A stretch of DNA of 64,000 bases from Rhodococcus sp. IEGM 1381 (GTDB lineage Bacteria > Actinomycetota > Actinomycetes > Mycobacteriales > Mycobacteriaceae), in NCBI RefSeq assembly GCF_030056795.1, contig NZ_JASHKQ010000005.1, positions 62,001 to 126,000 on the forward strand, given 5' to 3'. A program made the position numbers and the translations under genes. Below the pieces are notes generated by a model. The model was given only the letters and a program-made list of their open reading frames with translations. It did not search any database and was not told the origin of the DNA. Below are positions 24,814 to 33,453 of this stretch, in pieces (within the stretch, counting starts at the first letter, position 1; each line of letters begins with the position of its first letter).

Positions 24814-26816
24814 GCATGACGAAGCTACTCGATCACTGGTCGCCGTCCGAGGGAGCTGGCAACCCCGTCGCATGCCTGGCGACAACCTTCACATTCGATC
24901 CGGAATTCTTCACACAGGACTGTTTGTCACGGTTTCTGGGCATGTCCGCTGTCACAAGCGAAGGTGACAAAATCTCCTCTCTGGCCGCGGTTCTCGAGGA
25001 GGACGAGAAGCTCGCCGAGGTGACAGTGTCCGTTTTGATCGATCGTGGCACGGCTGCCGACAAACGCAACCTGAGATGGGATCTTCTACCTATCGCCGCG
25101 CCCGGCGGCTTGCTTCACGCCAAAGTCGCAGTCCTGTTGTGGGAGAACAGCGCACGCTTCATTCTGGGTTCGGCAAACCTCACGCCGGCCGGATATCGGA
25201 ACCAGGTCGAAATCGCGCTCGCCATCGACATCGATGATGCGTGTGACGTGCCGACGCCCGTTCTCCAGTCTCTTGTCACCGAGTTCCGCCGTCTCGTGGA
25301 GCTACTTCCAGCATCGGCTGGACAACCGCGCCAGCGTGCCCTCGACACCGTGAACACACTTGACGCACGGGTGCGCTCGCTCGCCGGGAATCGGCCTATC
25401 AACAAAAACATCAAGTTGGCAGTCGCACCCTCAAGGCCGGGCACCAGCCCCCTCGATAGGCTGGACACGGTGTGGAGCGGAGAGAAACCTTCCCGCGCGA
25501 CAGTGTTGTCCCCATTTTGGGACAAGGCAGACCCAGCGCCTGCGATCACGAGAATCGGTGATCTCCTGACCGGTCAGCCTATCCCGGGTGGAGGCATCAC
25601 CGCGGTGGTCGGAACGAACCCCATAACGGGAAACCTCAACGCTCCACACGGTTTACAGATGCAGGTGCAGAAGCTCGTTGCCTTCGACCCTCCGGACCAC
25701 GAGATCCGAGGCGTACACGCCAAGTGTTTACTTGTCGAAAGCGAATCCTGGGTCGCGTGCATGATCGGGTCCTCCAATGCCACAGAGGCGGGTCTGGGAA
25801 TGCATCGGACCAGAGGCCACCACGAGCTGAATTTGTGGATAGGTGCCAAGAAAGGTTCCTCCACGGCGAAACGGCTGCGGTCTCTCCCTCGTCCTGGCAG
25901 AACCGTCACAATGAGCGAACTCACTACCGAGGACCTGACCGACGAGCCAGGAACCCCCGTCCTGCCACTTGGATTCGAAACGTGCCTCGTCGATGTGAAA
26001 CAGAGGCCGGCTCGCATTACTCTCACTTTTGCCGCCGACAAGCTGCCTATGATCTGGATAGTCCGAACTCCCGAAGGCCAGGTACTGGAACAGGACGAGT
26101 CTTGGGCCGCGAATGGAATGCACGCGTCTGTGACGGTCGACTTGGCGTCCGATCGACTTCCGGCCTACCTTGATGTCAACTGGGTCGAGGGTGCCGAGCA
26201 GATCAATGCGACCTGGATCGCCAACATGGAGGACCCCGCATCGCTGCCATCCCCTGCGGATCTCAGTGAACTGCCCGTCGAGATGTTGCTCGCCGCATTG
26301 GCCTCGTCGCGACCACTTTCTATTGCGATCGAGCATGAGATGCGCAAGGCTGCCGAGCGCCAATCTCGAGGCGAAGCCGTACATTTGGATGCGCTACGGA
26401 GGTTCGACAGTAGTAGGTTGCTGCTGCAGAGAACGCGGCACCGATCGCTGGCGTTGTGGAACATGCAACAACGATTGAGGCGGCCGACGCGAAACCTAGA
26501 CGCGGTCAAGTCGCGCATGAGGGGGATCTTCGGGCCGCTTGCCCTAGCCGACGGACTCATCAAATCGCACGAGGAGGGGCGCACCCCGGCCGAGGAAGTG
26601 TCCTTCTTGCTCGCGGAGATTGCGCTCAGCGTCGCAACCGTCGACTGGTCTTCATTGGGCCCGGAAATCCCCATGATGGACGTCTCGAATTTGGTTGCGT
26701 CAACTATAGGAAGCCTTGAGGACCGCCGAAGCAACCTGAATGCATCCGTCGATCCGGATCTCGCCGCCTACATCAACGACGCTTTCGAGGAGGCAAAGCG
26801 ATGCGCTGGACTATGA
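24810..26816 (+). CDS. phospholipase D-superfamily nuclease of the helicase operon
   Basis: 668 aa, start overlapping the upstream stop. Two HKD-like active-site motifs: LHAKVAVLLWENSARF with GSANLTPAGY (about 102-125) and VHAKCLLVESESWVAC with GSSNATEAGLG (about 301-325). The Asp of the second half of each motif is replaced by N-x-T, as in many PLD-type restriction nucleases. The C-terminal 300 residues are unassigned. Expected to cut DNA together with the SNF2-type helicase encoded next, with which it overlaps by 16 nt. Confidence 0.82.
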   Translation: MSMTKLLDHWSPSEGAGNPVACLATTFTFDPEFFTQDCLSRFLGMSAVTSEGDKISSLAAVLEEDEKLAEVTVSVLIDRGTAADKRNLRWDLLPIAAPGGLLHAKVAVLLWENSARFILGSANLTPAGYRNQVEIALAIDIDDACDVPTPVLQSLVTEFRRLVELLPASAGQPRQRALDTVNTLDARVRSLAGNRPINKNIKLAVAPSRPGTSPLDRLDTVWSGEKPSRATVLSPFWDKADPAPAITRIGDLLTGQPIPGGGITAVVGTNPITGNLNAPHGLQMQVQKLVAFDPPDHEIRGVHAKCLLVESESWVACMIGSSNATEAGLGMHRTRGHHELNLWIGAKKGSSTAKRLRSLPRPGRTVTMSELTTEDLTDEPGTPVLPLGFETCLVDVKQRPARITLTFAADKLPMIWIVRTPEGQVLEQDESWAANGMHASVTVDLASDRLPAYLDVNWVEGAEQINATWIANMEDPASLPSPADLSELPVEMLLAALASSRPLSIAIEHEMRKAAERQSRGEAVHLDALRRFDSSRLLLQRTRHRSLALWNMQQRLRRPTRNLDAVKSRMRGIFGPLALADGLIKSHEEGRTPAEEVSFLLAEIALSVATVDWSSLGPEIPMMDVSNLVASTIGSLEDRRSNLNASVDPDLAAYINDAFEEAKRCAGL

Positions 26817-29530
26817 GCTCGGAGGTATCCTTGCGAAACGACCGTGTGGACACGAAGGATGCGGAGCGCCAGGAACGCACTGCAGCTGAAATTCTGCGTC
26901 GGTTCGAGACCCAACCCGGAGTGGTCCTCGCTGACGAAGTGGGTATGGGCAAGACGTACGTTGCACTTGCAGTGGCAGTCTCAGTAGTTCTGGCCACCCG
27001 GCGACGCAGCCAAGTCGTTGTAATGGTCCCCCCGTCGGTTGCCGAGAAGTGGCCCCGCGAGTGGGATGTTTTCGAGAACGTATGCATGACCCAATCACGA
27101 GGAATACGTGCGTCGGTTCCGATTCGGCGCGGGAGTGACTTCCTCCGTCTGCTCGATGACCCACCCGAACGGCGCAAGCACATCATCTTCATGACGCACG
27201 GTGCGTTGACGACAAATCTGAACGACCCATTCATCAAGCTCTCACTCCTTCGTCAGGCAACAATGCGACGACCGGAGTACCTCGCGCTGCGTCCGGCAAT
27301 CGCCAAAGCCGCGCTGAAGCTTTTGAACAACAGCAAGTTCAGCGATACCAACCTTGTTGCCACGCTGCTCGAGACACCCGAGGCACGATGGATGCAAACC
27401 TGGAACGACATCAACACAGCCAACCAGTTGGACGACGACCCGGTCCCGCAAGCGCTGTTGCGGGCCCTCCCGTCCATCGACCTGGACATGCTTCGTACGG
27501 CGCTGTCAGGCATACCGAAGAACAAAACCTCGACATACGATGACCGCCTGGCAGCAGTACGCGCCCAGCTGACCAAAGCGCTCAACATTGCGTGGAAGCA
27601 GAGCCTCGGATCTCTGGACGAAAAGCTTCCTCTCTTGATTCTCGACGAGGCCCACCACGTCAAGAATGACAACCTCATTGCAGGTCTGTTCGCGAGCACG
27701 GAGGCCGAACGCGATGCAGATGCGCTGCAGGGTGCACTCGCGAACATGTTCGAGCACATGCTCTTCCTCACCGCGACCCCGTTCCAACTGGGTCATGGCG
27801 AGTTGCTCAGCGTGCTGAGCCGATTCTCAGGGGTTCGATGGCCGTCCAGCGCGGTCCGAGCGAAGTTCGACGCCCAGATGAACGAACTCCGAAAGGCTTT
27901 GGATGCCGCGCAGGGCCGGGCTTTCGCATTCGAACGAACCTGGTCCAGGATCGATGGGTCCGAAGCGCACGGGCTGGCGGTAATGACCTCCTTCGAGACC
28001 AACGATTCGATGACAGACTCCGTCAAAACAGCTCTCGAACTGGGTTCCGATACACGATCGAGCTTTTTGGATGCTGAAAAGTTGTTGCAGCCTTGGGTCA
28101 TTCGGCACATGAAGGCCGAGAAGTACCAACGCCGTTCGTACAAGCCCGGAGCCTCGATCGTCAAAGGAGGAAGCCTGAAGAGCGGCATCGCAATTGCCGA
28201 CAGCGCTACTCTGCCCTTCCTCCTCGCTGCGCGCGCCGAGTCGGTGGCGGCCCTCTCTGGACCGGCCGGAAATCAGTCTGCACGGTCGTACTTTGCTTAC
28301 GGGCTGGCCTCGTCCTACGAGGCGTACCGCGACACTCGAAAAAATCGGCAGCCAGCAGTGGACGATGTGGAAGTTCTAGACAAGCCATCGCTAACAGTCG
28401 CACCTCAGCTGCAGTGGTACCTCGACCGGATCGACAGGGCTCTACCCACGGATTCTCTCGCAGGTGCCAGCCATCCAAAGCTGGCTGCGACCGTGGAGCG
28501 AGTCACCGAAAACTGGCGTGCCGGCCAGAAAACGTTGATCTTCTGTTTCTACAGAGAGACAGGAAAGGCACTAAGACAGCATATTTCACGCTCGATACGC
28601 TCCGAGATCGTGCGAATAGGCGCTGCCGGACTGAACCTTGACCCCAACGATCCGCAGGGCGTTCTGGACGAACTCGAGTCCATCAGTGACCGGCTTCTGC
28701 GATCAGACTCCCGCGGATACCAGGCCTTGCAAGAGAAGATTCAGAACCTGGCTGTCGAACTGTCCGAGCCGGACCGCGCCATACTGGCAGACGTCGTCAT
28801 CCGATTCATGCGAACCGAATCCTTCCTTGTCCGTTATGCGAACCTATCCCCCGACATGACATTCCACAGATTGTTGGCGGGCTTCGACCGCACGGACAGT
28901 TCTGGAATGACGCTGAACCAGAGAGTCAGTCAGTTCGCTCAACTACTTGCGAAACGAACAGTGACCGAACGGGCAGGGATCCTGGACCGACTCTCCAGAA
29001 TCAACACCGGTAGTAGAGCAACCGACGGTTTCGACCCGGCAGAGCACTCAGGCAAAACAGGCGACCGAGAAGTGCTGTTGCCGAACGTCCGTCTTGCCAA
29101 CGGTGGGGTTCGCCAAGAAACGCGACAGAACCTGATGCAGACATTCAATACCCCATTCTTCCCGGAGGTTCTGGTCGCCAGTTCGGTCATGGCGGAAGGT
29201 GTCGACCTCCACCTCGACTGCCGGCACATCATTCATCACGATCTCGATTGGAACCCGGCGACACTCGAGCAACGGACGGGTCGGCTGGACCGCATCGGGT
29301 CCAAGGCCAAGACGACGGGCCTCCCAGTAGTCATCTACGAACCGTATCTGGCGGGCACCCACGACGAAAAGATGTTCACAGTGGTCAAAGATCGCGAGCG
29401 GTGGTTCGGAGTTGTCATGGGCGAATCCATGAAGACAGACGAAAGGTCGACCGAAGAACAGGCCGCTCGGGTTCCGCTACCGCCGGCACTGGCCAGTCAG
29501 CTGACAATGGACCTGTCCATCGCCGACTGA
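26801..29530 (+). CDS. SNF2/RapA-type DEAH helicase of the operon
   Basis: 909 aa. The start at 26801 has GAGGAGG at 7-nt spacing; ATG 26813 would give a four-base overlap. Walker A is in VLADEVGMGKTYVAL (43-55), motif II is LILDEAHHVKND (about 280), motif III is FLTATPFQLG. The second RecA domain has ASSVMAEGVDLHLDCRHI and LEQRTGRLDRIGSKAK (motifs V and VI). A large insertion lies between the domains. ATP-driven DNA or protein-DNA translocase; with the PLD gene it forms a restriction-like or other antiphage module. Confidence 0.88.
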   Translation: MRWTMSSEVSLRNDRVDTKDAERQERTAAEILRRFETQPGVVLADEVGMGKTYVALAVAVSVVLATRRRSQVVVMVPPSVAEKWPREWDVFENVCMTQSRGIRASVPIRRGSDFLRLLDDPPERRKHIIFMTHGALTTNLNDPFIKLSLLRQATMRRPEYLALRPAIAKAALKLLNNSKFSDTNLVATLLETPEARWMQTWNDINTANQLDDDPVPQALLRALPSIDLDMLRTALSGIPKNKTSTYDDRLAAVRAQLTKALNIAWKQSLGSLDEKLPLLILDEAHHVKNDNLIAGLFASTEAERDADALQGALANMFEHMLFLTATPFQLGHGELLSVLSRFSGVRWPSSAVRAKFDAQMNELRKALDAAQGRAFAFERTWSRIDGSEAHGLAVMTSFETNDSMTDSVKTALELGSDTRSSFLDAEKLLQPWVIRHMKAEKYQRRSYKPGASIVKGGSLKSGIAIADSATLPFLLAARAESVAALSGPAGNQSARSYFAYGLASSYEAYRDTRKNRQPAVDDVEVLDKPSLTVAPQLQWYLDRIDRALPTDSLAGASHPKLAATVERVTENWRAGQKTLIFCFYRETGKALRQHISRSIRSEIVRIGAAGLNLDPNDPQGVLDELESISDRLLRSDSRGYQALQEKIQNLAVELSEPDRAILADVVIRFMRTESFLVRYANLSPDMTFHRLLAGFDRTDSSGMTLNQRVSQFAQLLAKRTVTERAGILDRLSRINTGSRATDGFDPAEHSGKTGDREVLLPNVRLANGGVRQETRQNLMQTFNTPFFPEVLVASSVMAEGVDLHLDCRHIIHHDLDWNPATLEQRTGRLDRIGSKAKTTGLPVVIYEPYLAGTHDEKMFTVVKDRERWFGVVMGESMKTDERSTEEQAARVPLPPALASQLTMDLSIAD

Positions 29531-29638
29531 CAAGCGGCTCATTTTTGGCACCCGGCGACCGGGCAACAGGCCTGTGTTTATCTCCTCCGCAGGCTCTTGA
29601 TCGCGCCTGTGCATATCCACTCACTAGGGTTTGCGGTC

Positions 29639-29850
29639 ATGACAACAGTGCTAGGTCGGCGGGCCGTCGACGTGCTCTTCGATCACGTGTTCCTCGGAAG
29701 GGTTCTCAACTCGCCTCGCTTCGCTTCGACCTGAACCCGACCACACTAAAACAGTTCGAGATGTTTCGCGTCGAGTTCGATCGGAGCGCACCGATCGAAT
29801 TCGACGAAGAAGTCTCGAAGTCGGTGCACCTCGGGACCTGGGCTCAGTGA
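29639..29850 (+). pseudogene. possible small frameshifted gene after the helicase
   Basis: Frame 1 from ATG 29639 reads MTTVLGRRAVDVLFDHVFLG and stops near 29734. A second frame immediately after, from about 29715 to the stop at 29850, reads LRFDLNPTTLKQFEMFRVEF and ends HLGTWAQ, with protein-like composition. The switch falls in a CGCTTCGCTTCG repeat, so an indel in a gene of about 70 codons is plausible. No family recognised. Confidence 0.3.
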
Positions 29851-29889
29851 CACACCACCAAACTGAAGTTCTCGCGTGGAACCGATAAG

Positions 29890-30207
29890 TCAGAAATCCG
29901 ATTCAACGAGCACTGCACGGTCTCTGGCATTCCTGACATGGCGCACACCGTCCGAATCGGCCAGCTCTCCCCCATCGAGTGAGTACTCGATCGCTGCCAG
30001 CTGACGCACGACCCACACTCGGGGCTTATTCTCTTCGATCCCACTGAAGTAGGACGCCGACACGGGCGGCCTCGTGCGCTCGTCGATTTCCTCACTACGA
30101 CAATCGCTGCCAGCGTCGCGCTCACGAGATGATGTCGCGAAAAACTTTGGGCCGAGGTGCGTGCCGTGGTCAGCACCCGAAGTGAGAGCAGCCTCCAGAT
30201 ACCAACC
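29890..30207 (-). other. possible ORF or remnant between helicase and AddA-like gene
   Basis: A minus-strand frame with no stops runs from the end of the AddA-like gene to 29890 and reads GWYLEAALTSGADHG, then SASYFSGIEENKPRVWVVRQ and LAAIEYSLDGGELADSDG, which has plausible protein composition. No ATG and no ribosome-binding site were found (a GTG before SASYF is possible). May be a gene end or decayed gene. Nothing else is visible here. Confidence 0.3.
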
Positions 30208-33200
30208 TATCGAACCCGTTCCAGTGTGTCGGCCGACGACGTTCTCGCAAATACCAGCACCACCCGACTCACGCGCTCCCGTGTCGCAAGTCGAAGCAGA
30301 TCCGCGTACACCGACAACTGGGTCCAGTAGGCCTCCAGCGTCTTTGCCGTAACCCCCACATCGGTCTTGTAGTCCACGATCACCAGCGACCCGTCGTCTT
30401 CGCGATACACCAGGTCCGCGATTCCCTCGACCACGATGGTCTCGTTCGGCGACATGCCCGCGAGCTGCATTTCTTGCCAATGCTCGCGCGCGGCGGCGCG
30501 CTGCACAGGCTCAGAGTTGAACACCGACTTCGCGAGAAGCACGAACCGATCGAGATCAACCAAACCCGCCAAAGCGCCCGCGTTCCGAGCCTTCTCCTCG
30601 AACTCAGAATCCAGGGCCGTATCGAGCGGCACCGTTTCCAACAGCGCGTGCAAGGCAATGCCCAGCATCGTGCCGCTCTCGACAGACCCGACGGGTGGCG
30701 CAACCACCTCGATCGAACTCGCAGGGAAGAAAAGACCGGCCGACCGATACTCCGACAACACAGCCTCGTGTATCGGCAGGACCGCATGCGCAATCTGCGT
30801 CGCGGACACTGTCGACGGCAGCGCAGAGATCTCAGCCACTCGCGCAGTCTCGGCTTGCCATTCGTCCCAGCTCTGCAACGCAACCGAACTCGACTGGCCA
30901 CTGTCTTCGACCCGCACTGGCTCGATCAGATCGGGAACCACGTTGGGAACGCCCGCGGTTCCTGCAGCGAGAGTCTTGCCCCAACTCCCCTTCGCTCCGA
31001 CATAGCCCGAAACAGCAAGAGAGCTCTCGGCCCGCGTACACGCCACATACAGGAGACGAACTCGTTCGGCCTCGGTGTGCGCCTTCTCAATAGCGGACAC
31101 GCTCGAAAAGTCGACGGAATGCACTGCAGCGCAGACATTCAGATGCATCGTCCCGTCATCGCCCCACACCAACGGGTCGGACGCCGTCCGGAAACCTCCA
31201 CTCATTCCCGCAACGATGACCATCGGAAACTGCAGTCCCTTGGCGGCATGCATGGTCATGATCCGCACAGCATTGACCCCGACCTCGGGCAACACCGCTT
31301 CGGTGACGCGCGCGTTCTCGTCCTGCTGGGTTTGTGCCCACGCAAGATAGTCCCGCAGATCACCGCCGTCCTCGCCGTACCACGCATGCGCCTGATCGAC
31401 GACGAACCGCAGTCGACGCCACACATCCCGATGCCGCGGCGAATCCATCGACACCTCGAACACCCGACGATCGGCAGCCAAACGACTCAGCAGAGCACCG
31501 GGGCTTAACAACCCCAGCTCGAACCAGACCGACTTCAGATACGCACGTCCAGCCGCGACCGGCGAATCTTCCAGACCCGCGGGTGCGTCAGAGAAGAAGT
31601 CCCACCGTCCTCCCGCTGCCTTCCACCGCAGCAAATCATCGTCCCCGCAACCGAACAGCGGCGTCCGCAGTGCAGCAACAACCGCAGCTTCGTTCGCAGT
31701 ATCTGCGATGGCGCGGCAGGTCACGAGCAGATCATGGACCTCCTGCGTCGAATAGACCAACGATGATGCCTCGGAACGGAACTCAACACCGGCGTCATCG
31801 AGAGAGCGCTCGAGAAAGGGCAGAACAGCGCGCGACGGGATGAGGATGCAGATATCGCTGAGGTTCACTGGTCGATGTGTATATTCGCCGAACCCACCGG
31901 CCTCCTTCTGCCACCCCTGGTCGAGTGCGGTGGCGATGATGCGCGCGACGTCCCGTGATTCCCGGGCGCGCAGCACTTCTGACGCAGTCAACAAGTGCTC
32001 GTCTTTGACTGCCTCGCCGGAGTCGTCGAAGACGAAGGGAGCCGGACCCCACTCTGTTTCGGCCAACCAGTCCGGTCGACCTGGTGCCGGGTCGAGCGGG
32101 GTGTAGTCGGGCTGAACATAGCCGTTGGGGACGACCAGGGATCCGAACACCGAGTTCACCCAAGCCAAAACAGGTTTCGTGGAGCGAAAGTTCGTGGTCA
32201 GACGAACCACGTCAGCGGTATCCGTAGCATCACGCGCCGCCATGTAGGACGCGATATCTGCGCGACGGAACCTGTAAATCGACTGCTTCGGATCCCCCAC
32301 CGTGAACAACCGGCCCGACTCGTCTGGACCGTCGACGATCAACCGGGCAATCTCCAATTGCAATGGGTCGGTGTCCTGGAACTCGTCCAGCATGATCCGC
32401 AGATAGGAGTTGTGGACAACCCGACGAACATTGTCATCACGCAACACGTTTTGGGCGTAGACAAGCAAATCGTGGAACTCGAGCTCACCCCGTCGGCGAC
32501 GCTCGGCCGCCTCGTCGACAATCACGCGAGAAAGGTGGTGCACGACGATCGCCAACGCAGACGAAACGTACCGCGTCCGCTCGGCAACGGCAGCAGCGTT
32601 CAACTCATCGATCGAGCTCTTGATGTCCTTGACCATTGCAGTCCCGCCGACCCAGTTCGGGCCCTTGCCGCCGCGGCCTTTCGTCGGGCATTCCGCCGCG
32701 ACTGCGATCCAGGCCGTGGAAGATCGGGCGTCTGCCATCGCGACTCGCCAGTCGGCGATCGAGGACAACCGCATGAGAAGTTCGTCGGACGGATCCGTGC
32801 AGTGCCTAGCAGAATCGACAACCTCATCGGCGGTACGCAGAAGAGCATCGATATCCGCGAGGGCCATCGTCGGAGCAACGTCGTCGACGACCAATCGGTC
32901 CCAGCTTCGATCGAGCGCATCGGCGAGAGTTCGTACCTGGTCCAGCGACGCTCCCGCACCCAGGATGATGCGCAGCGCGTCGGTGAGGCCGCTGGGGGCA
33001 GCGTGCTCGTCAGCGAAGAGCGCAGCCCGCATACGCCGCCAGCGGCGCTCGAACGAGAGCTGTGAACCCATCGCGTCCACCACGGCGACGCGAGGCGGCA
33101 CACCCGCCTCCAGCGGGTGCTCGCTGACGATGCGCGCGGCGAAGGAATGGAGTGTCCCGATCGCGGCAGTGTCGATCTGCTCCATCGCCTTCTCGGCAGC

Positions 33201-33452
33201 ATCGCCGGAAAAAGACGCAAGATGTGTGCGGACTCGTTCACGAAGTTCGGCCGCGGCCTTCTCGGTAAAGGTGATGGCTGCGATGCGGTCTAGTTCGATG
33301 CCATCATCGAGCACAAGATGACAGATGCGCTGGACGAGTGAGTGCGTCTTGCCGCTTCCCGCTCCTGCTTCGACGAACAGCGTTGCTGATGTGTCGGTTG
33401 CAATGCGTGCTCGAGCGACGCGGTCGACCAGCATGGTGTCTTCGTTTGCCAT
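30207..33452 (-). CDS. AddA/RecB-like UvrD-family helicase-nuclease
   Basis: 1081 aa. UvrD-type Walker A at residues 28-36 (EAGAGSGKT), motif Ia AAITFTEKAAAELRERV, motif II LDEFQDTDPLQLE, motif III FTVGDPKQSIYRFR, motif IV LTTNFRS, motif V NAVRIMTMHAAKGLQFP and motif VI LLYVACTRA. The C-terminus carries a PD-(D/E)XK nuclease with LVIVDYKTD and the QLSVYADLL helix. It would unwind and degrade linear DNA as one subunit of an AddAB-like pair. It starts 1 nt after the stop of the AddB-like gene. Terminal helicase gene of this minus-strand operon. Confidence 0.9.
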   Translation of the reverse strand: MANEDTMLVDRVARARIATDTSATLFVEAGAGSGKTHSLVQRICHLVLDDGIELDRIAAITFTEKAAAELRERVRTHLASFSGDAAEKAMEQIDTAAIGTLHSFAARIVSEHPLEAGVPPRVAVVDAMGSQLSFERRWRRMRAALFADEHAAPSGLTDALRIILGAGASLDQVRTLADALDRSWDRLVVDDVAPTMALADIDALLRTADEVVDSARHCTDPSDELLMRLSSIADWRVAMADARSSTAWIAVAAECPTKGRGGKGPNWVGGTAMVKDIKSSIDELNAAAVAERTRYVSSALAIVVHHLSRVIVDEAAERRRRGELEFHDLLVYAQNVLRDDNVRRVVHNSYLRIMLDEFQDTDPLQLEIARLIVDGPDESGRLFTVGDPKQSIYRFRRADIASYMAARDATDTADVVRLTTNFRSTKPVLAWVNSVFGSLVVPNGYVQPDYTPLDPAPGRPDWLAETEWGPAPFVFDDSGEAVKDEHLLTASEVLRARESRDVARIIATALDQGWQKEAGGFGEYTHRPVNLSDICILIPSRAVLPFLERSLDDAGVEFRSEASSLVYSTQEVHDLLVTCRAIADTANEAAVVAALRTPLFGCGDDDLLRWKAAGGRWDFFSDAPAGLEDSPVAAGRAYLKSVWFELGLLSPGALLSRLAADRRVFEVSMDSPRHRDVWRRLRFVVDQAHAWYGEDGGDLRDYLAWAQTQQDENARVTEAVLPEVGVNAVRIMTMHAAKGLQFPMVIVAGMSGGFRTASDPLVWGDDGTMHLNVCAAVHSVDFSSVSAIEKAHTEAERVRLLYVACTRAESSLAVSGYVGAKGSWGKTLAAGTAGVPNVVPDLIEPVRVEDSGQSSSVALQSWDEWQAETARVAEISALPSTVSATQIAHAVLPIHEAVLSEYRSAGLFFPASSIEVVAPPVGSVESGTMLGIALHALLETVPLDTALDSEFEEKARNAGALAGLVDLDRFVLLAKSVFNSEPVQRAAAREHWQEMQLAGMSPNETIVVEGIADLVYREDDGSLVIVDYKTDVGVTAKTLEAYWTQLSVYADLLRLATRERVSRVVLVFARTSSADTLERVR

Positions 33453-33453
33453 G

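Noticed and set aside
31334-32106. Pro/Arg/Thr-rich plus-strand frames inside the AddA-like gene
   Set aside because: Shadow frames of a GC-rich gene; no ribosome-binding site and no family.
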